Positions 34,964 through 46,466 are shown, counted from the first letter of the stretch. The stretch is 64,000 nucleotides of DNA from Streptomyces griseoluteus (GCF_004784465.1 NZ_SRRU01000001.1:1054001-1118000); one strand, 5' to 3'. Notes: a model not told the origin generated them from the letters alone. Made by a program: numbers and translations.

Positions 34964-35407
34964 ATGACCAGCTCACCCGGTGACCCGCGCCGTCTGCGGG
35001 AGCTCAGGCTGTTGCGGCGGGTGCGGGATCGGATCGACCGGGAGTACGCGCGGCCCCTGGACGTGGAGGCGTTGGCACGCGGGGTGAACATGTCGGCCGG
35101 GCATCTCAGCCGGCAGTTCCGGGCCGCGTACGGGGAGTCGCCGTACAGCTATCTCATGACGCGGCGGATCGAGCGGGCGATGTCCTTGCTGCGGCGGGGA
35201 GATCTGAGTGTGACCGAGGTGTGCTTCGAGGTGGGGTGTTCCTCGCTCGGGACGTTCAGTACGCGGTTCAGCGAGCTGGTCGGGATGGCGCCGAGCGTGT
35301 ACCGGATCGAGGCGGCGCGGGCGACGGAAGGGCTGCCGACCTGCGTGGTCAAGGTGGTGACCAGACCGGTCAGGAATCGAGAAGCGCGGGTCACGGGCCA
35401 CGGCTAG
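34964..35407 (+). CDS. AraC family regulator (DNA-binding domain only)
   Basis: A 147-residue protein made almost entirely of an AraC-type double helix-turn-helix: LDVEALARGVNMSAGHLSRQ (about residues 33-52) and LSVTEVCFEVGCSSLGTFST (about 82-101). It has no ligand-binding domain, so it may respond to something through its 30-residue C-terminal tail or simply act by abundance. It starts 36 bases after the PotD pseudogene and ends 10 bases before a VOC protein gene. AraC-VOC pairs of this sort are common in actinobacteria; the VOC gene is its most likely target. Confidence 0.9.
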   Translation: MTSSPGDPRRLRELRLLRRVRDRIDREYARPLDVEALARGVNMSAGHLSRQFRAAYGESPYSYLMTRRIERAMSLLRRGDLSVTEVCFEVGCSSLGTFSTRFSELVGMAPSVYRIEAARATEGLPTCVVKVVTRPVRNREARVTGHG

Positions 35408-35417
35408 CGTGACGGCC

Positions 35418-35828
35418 ATGGACATCAGCATTCACGCCAGCTTCCTCCCGCAGGACGACCCCGAGGCGGCCCTCGCCTTCTACCGGGACACCCTCGGCTT
35501 CGAGCTGCGCAACGACGTGGGCCACAACAACCTGCGCTGGCTCACCGTGGGCCCCAAGGGCCAGCCGGACACGAACATCGTGCTGAGCCCGCCCGCCATG
35601 GACCCCGGCATCACCGACGACGAGCGGCGCGTCATCGCCGAGATGATGGCCAAGGGCACGTACGCAAGCATGGTGCTGGCCACCCCCGACCTGGACGGTA
35701 CCTTCGACCGGCTGGTGGCGGCCGGTGCCGACATCGTCCAGGAGCCCGCCGACCAGCCGTACGGCATCCGGGACTGCGCGGTACGGGACCCGGCGGGCAA
35801 CATGCTCCGCATCCAGGAGCACCGCTGA
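35418..35828 (+). CDS. VOC (glyoxalase-like) superfamily protein
   Basis: A 136-residue VOC-fold protein with SFLPQDDPEAALAFYRDTLG at the start and YGIRDCAVRDPAGNMLRIQE at the end; the terminal Glu is a standard metal ligand. An in-frame GTG lies 9 bases upstream, but the ATG begins the conserved part. It probably forms an operon with the small AraC regulator. Members act in detoxification, ring cleavage or antibiotic sequestration, and nothing here decides among these. Confidence 0.88.
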   Translation: MDISIHASFLPQDDPEAALAFYRDTLGFELRNDVGHNNLRWLTVGPKGQPDTNIVLSPPAMDPGITDDERRVIAEMMAKGTYASMVLATPDLDGTFDRLVAAGADIVQEPADQPYGIRDCAVRDPAGNMLRIQEHR

Positions 35829-35875
35829 GCCTGCCCGCGTACAACAAGAAGCCAGTACGTGAAGATGGAGATGGG

Positions 35876-38242
<2,367 letters not shown>

Positions 38243-38332
38243 GGGGGTGCTGACCGGGGCCTCTGGCTGGGCTGGTCGTCCGGCCGTTCGTCCCGTCGTT
38301 CGCCCGGCCGCTCTCCTGGTCGTTGGCCCTGG

Positions 38333-38986
38333 TCAGAGCATGTCCCGCATCCGGACGATCTCGCTGGTCTGCTGGGCGATCACGTCGTCCGCCATCTCCT
38401 CGATCTGGATGTTGTTGCCCTGCGCCTTCACGTCGGTGGCCATGGTGATCGCGCCCTCGTGGTGGGCGATCATCAGCTTGAGGAAGAGCCGGTCGAACGC
38501 CTTGCCCCGGGCGGCGCGCAGTTCGGTGAGCTGGGCTTCGGTGGCCATGCCGGGCATGGTGCCGTGGTCGTGCGCCGTGCCGCCCTTGCCGTTCATGGCC
38601 AACCAGCCCTCCATGGCGCTGATTTCGGGGCCCTGGGCGGCGGAGATGCGTTCCGCGATGCGCTTGACCTGTGTGGACCGGGCTCTCTTCGGGGCGAGTC
38701 CGGTCATCTTCAGCGCCTGCGTGTGGTGGACGATCATCATGCGGGCGTAGGAACGGTCCGCCGCGTTGGGGGAGTTGTCGTCCTGGCGCTGCGCGGCGGC
38801 GTCCGCTGCGGACATCGTGCGGTTCGCCTCGCCGGGCTTGCCGGGGGCGATGACCGAAGGGCCGGTGCGTGCGGCGGACTTGGCGCCGGAATCGCCTCCG
38901 TTCGCGGAACCGGAGCAACCGCCGACCGCGAGTACGGCTGCGGCCGTGAGGAGGGCCGTGGTGAGGGAGGCGCGGCGGTGAGGCAC
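38333..38986 (-). CDS. DUF305 lipoprotein
   Basis: A 217-residue exported protein with a lipoprotein signal (LLTAAAVLAVGGCSGS; Cys near residue 24) and a DUF305 domain. The two histidine-rich helices MIVHHTQALKMTGL and MIAHHEGAITMATD are the family hallmark, together with HDHGTMPGM. DUF305 proteins are ferritin-like four-helix bundles often found near copper or metal genes; the His/Met content suggests metal binding. The GTG at 38986 follows AGGAGA. It is divergent from an LVIVD-repeat protein and shares a 177-base control region. Confidence 0.9.
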   Translation of the reverse strand: MPHRRASLTTALLTAAAVLAVGGCSGSANGGDSGAKSAARTGPSVIAPGKPGEANRTMSAADAAAQRQDDNSPNAADRSYARMMIVHHTQALKMTGLAPKRARSTQVKRIAERISAAQGPEISAMEGWLAMNGKGGTAHDHGTMPGMATEAQLTELRAARGKAFDRLFLKLMIAHHEGAITMATDVKAQGNNIQIEEMADDVIAQQTSEIVRMRDML

Positions 38987-39163
38987 GGAAGTCTCCTGCG
39001 TTCGTGGGGATGCGGGTACCGACCGTCCTAGCACTCTTCCGCCCGCGAATGACCGAGAACCTTCGGACGCGTCTCATTGCGCACTGTTGACCTGTCCATG
39101 ACGCGGACGATACTGCGGGGGAGTGTGAGCCGCGCCCCCACGTCCGGCACCAGGGAGGAAGCA

Positions 39164-40666
39164 GTGACCCTGTCCCAAGATCCCCGAACCCGTCGCAGAC
39201 GCCTGGGAGTTGCCGCCGCCGCGGCAGGTCTCCTGGCCGCGCTGCTCACCACCGCACCGGCTTCCGCCACCCCCGACCCCGGTGACAGCCCCGCCGCCGG
39301 ACAGCGCGTCTCCCAGAGCGAGGCCGCCGAGGTGCGGGGCGCGATCGCGGACGGTGAGATACCGGGGCAGGACGAGATCGTCCACTCCGCCAACATCGAG
39401 CACCTCACCAACGTTCCCAAGGACGCTCTCCCCGGCTACAACACCGACCTCGCCTTCCAGGGCCGGTACGCCTACGCCGGCAACTACGACGGCTTCCGCA
39501 TCTTCGACATCAGCAACCCGAAGGCGCCGAGGACGGTCGCCCAGGTGCTGTGCCCCGGCTCGCAGAACGACGTCTCCGTCAGCGGAAACCTGCTGTTCCT
39601 CTCCACCGACTCCTCGCGCAGCGACAACTCCTGCGCGAGCACCACCCAGCCCGCGACCGAGAAGTCGTCGTGGGAGGGCATGAAGATCTTCGACATCAGC
39701 GACAAGGCGAACCCGAAGTACGTCGCCGCCGTCGAGACCGCCTGCGGCTCCCACACCCACACGCTGGTGCCCGAGCGGAGAGACGTCTACATCTACGTCT
39801 CCTCGTACTCGCCCAGCGCCACCTTCCCCGACTGCCAGCCGCCGCACGACGGCATCTCGGTGATCAAGGTGCCGCGCAAGGCGCCCGAGAAGGCGGCCGT
39901 GGTCGGCTTCCCCGTCCTCTTCCCCGGTGAGGGCCCCGACGGCGGCGGCAACCCGGGCGCGCCCACCAACCCCGGCGTCTCCAAGACCACCGGCTGCCAC
40001 GACCTGACCGTCCTGCCCTCCAAGGACCTCGCGGCGGGCGCCTGCATGGGCGACGGCATCCTGTTCTCCATCAAGGACCCCGAGCATCCGAAGGTCATCG
40101 ACCGGGTCCAGGACAACGTCAACTTCGCGTTCTGGCACTCCGCGACGTTCAACCAGCGTGCGGACAAGGTCGTCTTCACCGACGAGCTGGGCGGCGGCGG
40201 GGCGGCCACCTGCAACGCGGCAATCGGCCCCGACCGCGGTGCCGACGGCATCTACGACATCACCGGCCGCGGCGACCACCGCAAGCTGGTCTTCCGCAGC
40301 TACTACAAGATCCCCCGCTACCAGGCCGACACCGAGAACTGCGTCGCCCACAACGGCTCCCTCATCCCCGTCAAGGGCCGTGACCTCATGGTCCAGGCGT
40401 GGTACCAGGGCGGCATCTCCGTCTGGGACTTCACCGACTCCGCCCACCCGCACGAGATCGCCTACTTCGAGCGCGGCCCGCTGACCACGGACACCCTCCA
40501 AGTAGCCGGCTCGTGGTCCGCGTACTACTACAACGGCTACATCTACTCGAACGACATCAGCAAGGGCTTCGACGTCCTGAAGCTGCACGACCGCCGCACG
40601 GACTCCGCCCGCCGGGTGCACCTGCCCGAGCTGAATGTGCAGACGCAGCCGGAGTACTTCGACTGA
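39164..40666 (+). CDS. secreted LVIVD-repeat beta-propeller protein
   Basis: A 500-residue exported protein with a signal peptide (RRRRLGVAAAAAGLLAALL, about 9-27; cleavage near ATP). Its repeated blade motifs GFRIFDISNPKAPRTV, GMKIFDISDKANPKYV, GISVIKVPRKAPEKAA, ILFSIKDPEHPKVI and GISVWDFTDSAHPHEI are typical of LVIVD beta-propellers. Several Cys and the HTHT, GCHD and FWHS histidines could support metal or disulfide sites. The GTG at 39164 follows GGGAGGA. The divergent pairing with a DUF305 lipoprotein suggests that the two act together outside the cell; the substrate is unknown. Confidence 0.9.
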   Translation: MTLSQDPRTRRRRLGVAAAAAGLLAALLTTAPASATPDPGDSPAAGQRVSQSEAAEVRGAIADGEIPGQDEIVHSANIEHLTNVPKDALPGYNTDLAFQGRYAYAGNYDGFRIFDISNPKAPRTVAQVLCPGSQNDVSVSGNLLFLSTDSSRSDNSCASTTQPATEKSSWEGMKIFDISDKANPKYVAAVETACGSHTHTLVPERRDVYIYVSSYSPSATFPDCQPPHDGISVIKVPRKAPEKAAVVGFPVLFPGEGPDGGGNPGAPTNPGVSKTTGCHDLTVLPSKDLAAGACMGDGILFSIKDPEHPKVIDRVQDNVNFAFWHSATFNQRADKVVFTDELGGGGAATCNAAIGPDRGADGIYDITGRGDHRKLVFRSYYKIPRYQADTENCVAHNGSLIPVKGRDLMVQAWYQGGISVWDFTDSAHPHEIAYFERGPLTTDTLQVAGSWSAYYYNGYIYSNDISKGFDVLKLHDRRTDSARRVHLPELNVQTQPEYFD

Positions 40667-40683
40667 GCGGACCTGCTGGGTAC

Positions 40684-40714
40684 CGGCGGCTTCCCGTGCA
40701 CGGGGGAGCCGCCG
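40684..40714. terminator. terminator between LVIVD and DUF5335 genes
   Basis: Arms CGGCGGCT (40684-40691) and AGCCGCCG (40707-40714) pair perfectly and extend inwards with TCCC against GGGGG around a short loop. It lies between two convergent genes. Confidence 0.7.
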
Positions 40715-40766
40715 ATCAGCGACTGGGCCGAGTCGCCGGATCGCCGTTCGCCGTCGGTGTCCCTGG

Positions 40767-41129
40767 TCAGGACTCCGCGCCGGACTCCTTGGGGAAGAAG
40801 GTGATCAGCGTCGCGGTGCCGTCCTTGTCGACTGTCCGGACCGCCGGCTCGGGAACGTCCTGCGTGGCGACGTCGATCTCCCTGGGGTGCCACACCAGGT
40901 GCCGCAGGACGACGGGGTAGCGCGGCGACCGTCCGCCGACGGAGATGGCCACTACGTCGTCCTTCGGGTCGTACGAGATGGTGGCGAAGGGCAGCCGGTT
41001 GGCTTCGTACTGATGACCGACCTCGGGGTCCAGTACCTCGATGGTGACGAACTCCCCCTGGTGTTCCTCGTTCAGCTGGTTGAGGGCGGTCTCCCAGGTG
41101 CTGCGGTCGAGCGTTTCGGTGCCGGCCAT
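40767..41129 (-). CDS. DUF5335-like small protein
   Basis: A 120-residue soluble acidic protein (MAGTETLDRSTWETALNQL at the start) that matches the DUF5335 type as I remember it: a compact domain with ATISYDPKDDVVAISVGG and YPVVLRHLVWHPREIDV. No catalytic motif is evident. The ATG is preceded by GGAGGAAC. It is followed by the LVIVD terminator on the opposite strand and stands alone. Function unknown. Confidence 0.75.
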   Translation of the reverse strand: MAGTETLDRSTWETALNQLNEEHQGEFVTIEVLDPEVGHQYEANRLPFATISYDPKDDVVAISVGGRSPRYPVVLRHLVWHPREIDVATQDVPEPAVRTVDKDGTATLITFFPKESGAES

Positions 41130-41278
41130 CGTCGTTCCTCCTCCGGTGGCGATCTGCTCTCCCCACGAAGGTAGCCGCAGCCCTGAGCGACTGCCTCGGC
41201 CTGGCAGGTCGATCCGTGCGGCCCTGGTGGACCTGCCTGGACGAGTCCGTACCGAAGCCTCACGGGGCGGGCTCCGCT

Positions 41279-41995
41279 TCAGGAGAGCGGTGCTCCCGCC
41301 CCGCCTGCTTTCCGCAGGGCGGTAAGCGTGTCGATTCGGTTCGTGGTGATCGAGTCCGCGCCCAGTGCCAGCAGCTTCCGCATCGAGCGCCCCGTGTCCG
41401 GGGTCCAGACCGACAGGAGGTAGCCCTCTTTGTGGACTCGGGTGGCCAGGTCGCGGTCGACCAGCGAGAAGCGGTAGTTGAGGTAGCGGGGGCGCAGGGC
41501 GGCGAGGAGGGCCGGGCGGGGGCGGGCTGTGGTGGTCCAGCTGAGGGCCAGTTCGGCGGTGGGGGCGGCTGCGCGGAGGGTCAGGAGGGACTGGGCGCCC
41601 GCGGAGTAGTAGACGCGGTCTTCGGCGCCCGACTGGCGGACCACGTCCAGGACCCGGTCCGCCACCCGCGGGGTCACACCGCCGCACAGGTCAGCCATGA
41701 CCCGCGTGCCCTCCGTTGCCGACAGGGCTTCCGCCAGGGTGGGGATGCCGCCCGCCGTCAGTTCCGTCACCTGGGCCGCCGTCAGCGCCGACAGGGGGCG
41801 GTCGACCTCCCACAGGCGCTTCAGGGTGTCGTCGTGCAGCAGGACGGGGACGCCGTCGCGGGTGAGGCGTACGTCGATCTCCACCGCGTCCGCGCCCCGG
41901 TCCAGCGCGGAGCGCAGCGAGGCGAGGGTGTTCTCACGGAAGCGGTAGGGGTCGCCCCGGTGTGCGACGGCGGTCCAGGTCTGCATGGTCGTCAT
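41279..41995 (-). CDS. glycerophosphodiester phosphodiesterase family protein
   Basis: GDPD enzymes release sn-glycerol 3-phosphate from glycerophosphodiesters. The 238-residue TIM-barrel protein shows the HRGDPYRFRENT catalytic start (about residues 11-22), the EIDVRLTRDGVPVLLHDD metal-site segment (about 39-56) and the C-terminal SVWTPD and ADSITTNRID. No signal peptide was found from the ATG at 41995, suggesting a cytoplasmic enzyme; the upstream frame is open but low-complexity. The 221-base gap to the deaminase gene is very GC-rich with GGCCGGCC-type palindromes and no evident gene. Confidence 0.9.
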   Translation of the reverse strand: MTTMQTWTAVAHRGDPYRFRENTLASLRSALDRGADAVEIDVRLTRDGVPVLLHDDTLKRLWEVDRPLSALTAAQVTELTAGGIPTLAEALSATEGTRVMADLCGGVTPRVADRVLDVVRQSGAEDRVYYSAGAQSLLTLRAAAPTAELALSWTTTARPRPALLAALRPRYLNYRFSLVDRDLATRVHKEGYLLSVWTPDTGRSMRKLLALGADSITTNRIDTLTALRKAGGAGAPLS

Positions 41996-42216
41996 TCTGG
42001 CAGCCGGTGCGGCGTCGGCGGGCGAAGCCCCACCTTGGCAGGCGGGGGCGGCCAGCAGGGCCGACGACGGTGCGGCGACCGGGCCGGCCGGCGAAGCCGT
42101 GGGGCGACGACCGGGGTTGGCCGGCCGGTCAGGGCCGCGCGGCCGCGCTCGGCGGCGGGGTCCCCTGGCCGTCCGGTTGGGGTCGGTCGGCGGGCCGGTC
42201 AAGGCCGGGCACGGCC

Positions 42217-43266
42217 TCAGCCCGCCAGCCACGCCTCCGTGTACGCGTCGATCTCCGACGAGATCCGCTCCTTCCCCGCCCTGTCCAGGAACGACGCCTC
42301 CACCGCGTTCTTCGCGAGGGCGGCCAGACCTCGCTCGTCCAGGTCGAGCAGGCGGGACGCGATCGCGTACTCCTTGTTCAGGTCCGTGCCGAACATCGGG
42401 GGGTCGTCGGAGTTGATGGTGACGAGGACGCCCGCGTCGGCGAACTGCTTCAAGGGGTGTTCGTCGAGGGTGCGGACGGCGCGGGTGGCGATGTTGGAGG
42501 TGGGGCAGACCTCGAGGGCGATGCGGTGTTCGGCCAGGTGGGCCAGGAGCTTCGGGTCCTGGGCGGAGCTGGTGCCGTGGCCGATGCGTTCCGCGCCCAG
42601 CGTGGTCAGTGCGTCCCAGACCGTCCGGGGGCCCGTGGTCTCGCCGGCGTGGGGGACCGAGTGGAGGCCGGCGGCCCGCGCGCGGTCGAAGTACGGCTTG
42701 AACTGCGGGCGGGGGACGCCGATCTCCGGGCCGCCGAGGCCGAAGGAGACGAGGCCCTCGGGGCGGACGCGGTCGTCCGTCGCCATCCGGGCCGTCTCCT
42801 CCGCCGCCACCAGCCCGGCCTCGCCGGGGATGTCGAAGCACCAGCGCAGCACGGTCCCGAAGTCGGCCTCGGCGGACTTGCGGGCGTCCTCGATCGCGTC
42901 CATGAAGGCGCGGTCCTCTATGCCGCGCCGCACGGAGGAGAACGGGGTGAGGGTCAGCTCCGCGTACCGCACCTGCTGCCGGGCCATGTCGCGCGCGATC
43001 TCGTACGTCAGCAGCCGGACGTCCTCCGGGGTGCGGACCAGGTCCACGACCGACAGGTACACCTGGATGAAGTGCGCGAAGTCGGTGAAGGAGAAGTAGT
43101 CCGCCAGCGCCTCGGGGTCGGTCGGGACCTGGGAGTCGCGGTGCCGGGCGGCCAGTTCCGAGACGATGCGGGGGGAGGCGGAGCCCACGTGGTGGACGTG
43201 CAGTTCGGCCTTGGGCAGTCCGGCGATGAAGTCGTGCGTATCGCGGGCGGCGCTGCGCTCGGTCAA
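42217..43266 (-). CDS. adenosine deaminase-like hydrolase, probable aminodeoxyfutalosine deaminase
   Basis: A 349-residue amidohydrolase with the zinc site HVHHVG (about residues 18-23), HAGETTGPRTVWDAL (about 204), ERIGHG and the catalytic Asp pair in SDDPPMFGTDL (about 283-293). It could be adenosine deaminase, but I recall the S. coelicolor protein at this location (SCO5662) being shown to deaminate 6-amino-6-deoxyfutalosine, a step of futalosine-dependent menaquinone synthesis, the route streptomycetes use. The TTG start at 43266 follows GGGGAGG and places the conserved AELHVHHV near the N-terminus. It is divergent from the DUF4190 gene. Confidence 0.88.
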   Translation of the reverse strand: MTERSAARDTHDFIAGLPKAELHVHHVGSASPRIVSELAARHRDSQVPTDPEALADYFSFTDFAHFIQVYLSVVDLVRTPEDVRLLTYEIARDMARQQVRYAELTLTPFSSVRRGIEDRAFMDAIEDARKSAEADFGTVLRWCFDIPGEAGLVAAEETARMATDDRVRPEGLVSFGLGGPEIGVPRPQFKPYFDRARAAGLHSVPHAGETTGPRTVWDALTTLGAERIGHGTSSAQDPKLLAHLAEHRIALEVCPTSNIATRAVRTLDEHPLKQFADAGVLVTINSDDPPMFGTDLNKEYAIASRLLDLDERGLAALAKNAVEASFLDRAGKERISSEIDAYTEAWLAG

Positions 43267-43411
43267 GGGAGCCTCCCCAGGCTGGTCGGACGGTCGCAGA
43301 CATCCTAGGGCGGGGCGGCAGACCCTACGGCCGCTCAGGGAAGGGGCAGCTCCGTACGGTCCGTGCGGCGGCTCTAACATGGGCTGACAAGCTACGTGGG
43401 GGGATGAGGAC

Positions 43412-44137
43412 GTGACGGAGCAGACGCAGCCCGACGGCGGACGAGGCACGAGCGGGCAGGAACCGGGCTCCGACCCGTGGGCACCGCCCCAGGGACCCTC
43501 TCTGCAGAAGCACCAGCAGACCCCGCCCTCGGTCCACGACCAGGCGACCATGGCCGCCATGCCCGCCGTCGGCTCGGGCCCGCAGGCCGGCCCCATCGTG
43601 CCCCCGCAGCAGGGCGGCCCCACTGTCCCGCCCCCGCCCATCGGCCCGAACGGCCCCGGCGTCCCGCCCTACACCCCGGCCGGCTACGGCTACCCGAGCC
43701 ACCCCGGCCCCCAGGGCTACCCGGGCGCGCAGGGCTACCCCGGCTACCCCCAGCCCCCGGCCTACGGCTGGCCCGGCGCCCCCATGGGCCCCGCCCCGCA
43801 GAACAACGCGGGCACCGCCGCCCTGGTGCTCGGCATCCTCTCCATCGTGCTGTTCTGTCTCTACGGAGTCGTCTCCCTGATCCTCGGTGTCGTCGCCGTG
43901 ATCCTGGGCGTCCAGGGCCGCAGGCGTGCCGACCGGGGCGAGGCCACCAATCGCGGGCAGGCCCAGGCGGGCTTCGTGCTCGGCATCATCGGCATCATCG
44001 TGGGCGTGGCCACGCTGGCGCTCTTCATCGGCATCCTTGTGTTCGCCGCGAACAAGGAGGACAGCCGGCAGGACGACGACCCCTTCGGCTCCTCCTACAA
44101 CTCCGCGCCGCAGATCCCCGCCTCACCCCGCCTCTGA
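43412..44137 (+). CDS. DUF4190 membrane protein with Pro/Gly-rich N-terminus
   Basis: A 241-residue protein. Residues 1-130 are a disordered Pro/Gly/Gln-rich segment with PGYPGAQGYPGYPQPP-type repeats. Two membrane helices follow (LVLGILSIVLFCLYGVVSLI, about 139-158, and FVLGIIGIIVGVATLALFIG, about 191-210) joined by GVQGRRRADRGEATNRGQAQ, the DUF4190 core. Similar streptomycete proteins are abundant and uncharacterised. The end overlaps the NADAR gene by 15 bases on the opposite strand. Confidence 0.85.
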   Translation: MTEQTQPDGGRGTSGQEPGSDPWAPPQGPSLQKHQQTPPSVHDQATMAAMPAVGSGPQAGPIVPPQQGGPTVPPPPIGPNGPGVPPYTPAGYGYPSHPGPQGYPGAQGYPGYPQPPAYGWPGAPMGPAPQNNAGTAALVLGILSIVLFCLYGVVSLILGVVAVILGVQGRRRADRGEATNRGQAQAGFVLGIIGIIVGVATLALFIGILVFAANKEDSRQDDDPFGSSYNSAPQIPASPRL

Positions 44138-44686
44138 ACGCAGCCGGTCCCGAGCCTCCATCAGCGCGAAGCCCAGGAGGTTCGGCCCCTTCCAGCGGAC
44201 CGGGTCCCACGCCGCTTCGTCCTGGACGCTGAGCCCGATCCCCCACACGCGGTCCACCGGGCTCGCCTCCACCAGCACCCGCTCGCCCGTGCCGAGCAGG
44301 AACTCGCGCAGGCCGGGATCGGCGGCGAACTTGTGCACGCTGCCCTCGACGACGATCCGGAACCGCTCCCGGCGCCATATCTCCTCGTCGAAGCCCCGGA
44401 CCAGCCGCCCCGCCTTCTTCGCACCGGCCGGATGCCCCGCGGCCAGCACCAGCCGCTCGGCGTCCGGGTCGGCGAAGAGGCGTGCCTTGGCCGCCATCAT
44501 CCAGTGCTCGGCGGTCGCGTACTCGACCCCGTCCACCATGAACGGCGCCGGCCACCACTGGCTCAGGCACCCCGCGCCCACGCTGCCGTCCCGCTGCGGG
44601 CGGTGCCCCCAGAAGTGCAGATACTTCACGGGCGCCCCCGCCCGGACCGCGCCGATCAGCGCTTCCACCCCGTCGATCTTCCCCAT
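44123..44686 (-). CDS. NADAR (YbiA-like) family protein
   Basis: A 187-residue protein of the NADAR/YbiA group: LHFWGHRP (about residue 23), CLSQWWPAPFMVDGVEYATA, EHWMMAAKARLF and the C-terminal WGIGLSVQDEAAWDP with GPNLLGFALM. YbiA-type enzymes hydrolyse the N-glycosidic bond of early riboflavin intermediates, and other NADARs reverse ADP-ribosylation of DNA. Conserved Trp and Glu of the active site are present here. The ATG at 44686 is preferred over an upstream GTG-rich extension. No toxin partner (DarT-like) is nearby, so a house-cleaning role is more likely than antitoxin. Confidence 0.88.
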   Translation of the reverse strand: MGKIDGVEALIGAVRAGAPVKYLHFWGHRPQRDGSVGAGCLSQWWPAPFMVDGVEYATAEHWMMAAKARLFADPDAERLVLAAGHPAGAKKAGRLVRGFDEEIWRRERFRIVVEGSVHKFAADPGLREFLLGTGERVLVEASPVDRVWGIGLSVQDEAAWDPVRWKGPNLLGFALMEARDRLRSEAG

Positions 44687-44893
44687 GCACGCGAGTGTGG
44701 CAGCCACCACTGACAACCCGTCCCTCCTTTTCCATCGCGACTCGACAGCCCGCCGACAGATTCCGTCGCGTAACCAAAAGGCAACAACGGAATCCCTTGT
44801 TGCACTCCTGCTCCTCTGTCAGGATCGGCACTCAAATCGAGCTGGAGCCACGCCACCCGGCCCCCGGAAGGGTGTCCGGCGGAGGAGAGCGAC

Positions 44894-46432
44894 ATGCACA
44901 AGCCGGGCACCGACACCCCGGAACGATTTCCGGCGCGCGACCGCTTCGCCGAGGGTGCGCAGTTCGTCGCGGGTCGCCCCGCGCCGGGCACCTCGGGCCG
45001 TACGCACGCGGTGACCGACCCCTCGACCGGCGAGGAGGTGTACCGCTACGAACTCGCCGGGGAGAGCGACGTCGACGCGGCCGTGGCCGCCGCGCGCGCC
45101 GCCTTCCCCGGCTGGGCCGCCGCGACGCCGGGCGAGCGCTCCGACGCGCTGAACCGTTTCGCCGCAGTGCTCGCGGACCGCGCCGAGGACTTCGCCCGCG
45201 CCGAGTCGCTCCAGTGCGGCAAGCCCCTGAAGCTGACCCGCGAGTTCGACGTCCCCGGCACCATCGACAACACCGCCTTCTTCGCGGGCGCCGCCCGGCA
45301 GCTCCAGGGGCAGTCGGCGGGGGAGTACTCCGGTGACCACACCTCGTACGTCCGCCGGGAGCCCATCGGGGTGGTCGGGTCGATCGCGCCCTGGAACTAC
45401 CCGCTCCAGATGGCCGCGTGGAAGGTCCTCCCGGCCGTCGCCGCGGGCAACACCATCGTGCTCAAGCCCGCCGAGCTGACCCCCCTCACCTCGCTGCTGT
45501 TCGCGCGGGCCGCCGTCGACGCGGGCATCCCGGACGGCGTGATCAACATCGTCAGCGGCACCGGGCCCGGCGCGGGGGAGCGGCTGGTCGGGCATCCGGA
45601 CGTGGCGATGACGTCGTTCACCGGGTCCACCGCCGTCGGCCGGAGGGTCGCGGAGATCGCCACGGCCACCGTCAAGCGGCTCCACCTGGAGCTGGGCGGC
45701 AAGGCGCCCTTCGTGGTCTTCGACGACGCCGACCTGGAGGCCGCCGCCAACGGCGCGGTCGCCGGCGCGCTCATCAACACCGGCCAGGACTGCACGGCCG
45801 CGACCCGCGCCTATGTGCAGCGCCCGCTGTACGAGGCGTTCGTGGAGCGGACCGCCGCGCTGATGGAGACCGTGCGGCTCGGCGACCCCTTCGCGCCCGG
45901 CACCGACCTCGGCCCGCTGGTCTCGCACGCCCACCGCGACCGCGTCGCCGGCTTCGTGGACCGGGCCCGCGCCTACGCGACCGTGGTCACCGGCGGCGAG
46001 GCCCCCGGCGGCGACCTCAGGAGCGGCGCCTACTACCGGCCGACCCTGGTCACCGGGGCCGCCCAGGACAGCGAGATCGTCCAGTCGGAGATCTTCGGGC
46101 CCGTCCTCGTCGTACTCCCCTTCGACACCGACGACGAGGGCCTGCGGCTGGCCAACGACACCCCGTACGGCCTCGCCGCCTCCGCGTGGACCGGCAACGT
46201 CTACCGAGCCCAGCGGGCCACCCGCGATCTGCGGGCCGGGTGCGTGTGGATCAACGACCACATCCCGATCATCAGCGAGATGCCGCACGGCGGATACAAG
46301 GCGTCCGGCTTCGGCAAGGACATGTCGGCGTACTCCTTCGAGGAGTACACGCAGGTCAAGCACGTCATGTTCGACAACACGGCGGTCGTCCGCAAGGACT
46401 GGCACCGCACGGTCTTCGGGGACCGCCACTAG
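44894..46432 (+). CDS. aldehyde dehydrogenase of the polyamine transport operon
   Basis: A 512-residue NAD(P)-dependent aldehyde dehydrogenase with GSIAPWNYPLQMAAWK, cofactor loop FTGSTAVG, base Glu in LELGGKAP and catalytic Cys in NTGQDCTAATR (about residue 299). It is closely similar to the protein at 32314. It begins the operon ALDH-potD-potA-potB-potC, only 34 bases before potD, so it should oxidise an aldehyde formed from the imported polyamine, such as 4-aminobutanal or its gamma-glutamyl derivative. The ATG follows GGAGGAGAG. Confidence 0.91.
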   Translation: MHKPGTDTPERFPARDRFAEGAQFVAGRPAPGTSGRTHAVTDPSTGEEVYRYELAGESDVDAAVAAARAAFPGWAAATPGERSDALNRFAAVLADRAEDFARAESLQCGKPLKLTREFDVPGTIDNTAFFAGAARQLQGQSAGEYSGDHTSYVRREPIGVVGSIAPWNYPLQMAAWKVLPAVAAGNTIVLKPAELTPLTSLLFARAAVDAGIPDGVINIVSGTGPGAGERLVGHPDVAMTSFTGSTAVGRRVAEIATATVKRLHLELGGKAPFVVFDDADLEAAANGAVAGALINTGQDCTAATRAYVQRPLYEAFVERTAALMETVRLGDPFAPGTDLGPLVSHAHRDRVAGFVDRARAYATVVTGGEAPGGDLRSGAYYRPTLVTGAAQDSEIVQSEIFGPVLVVLPFDTDDEGLRLANDTPYGLAASAWTGNVYRAQRATRDLRAGCVWINDHIPIISEMPHGGYKASGFGKDMSAYSFEEYTQVKHVMFDNTAVVRKDWHRTVFGDRH

Positions 46433-46466
46433 GGCCCCGCCCGCTTTCCGAAAGGGCACCACGCGT

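Noticed and set aside
41996..42216. Possible N-terminal extension of the GDPD gene or a separate small gene
   Set aside because: The open frame is Arg/Pro/Gly-rich without start signal or signal peptide; the ATG at 41995 begins the conserved domain.
44123..44686. NADAR gene as antitoxin of a DarT-type phage-defence toxin
   Set aside because: No toxin-like gene lies beside it; its neighbours are DUF4190 and a polyamine dehydrogenase.
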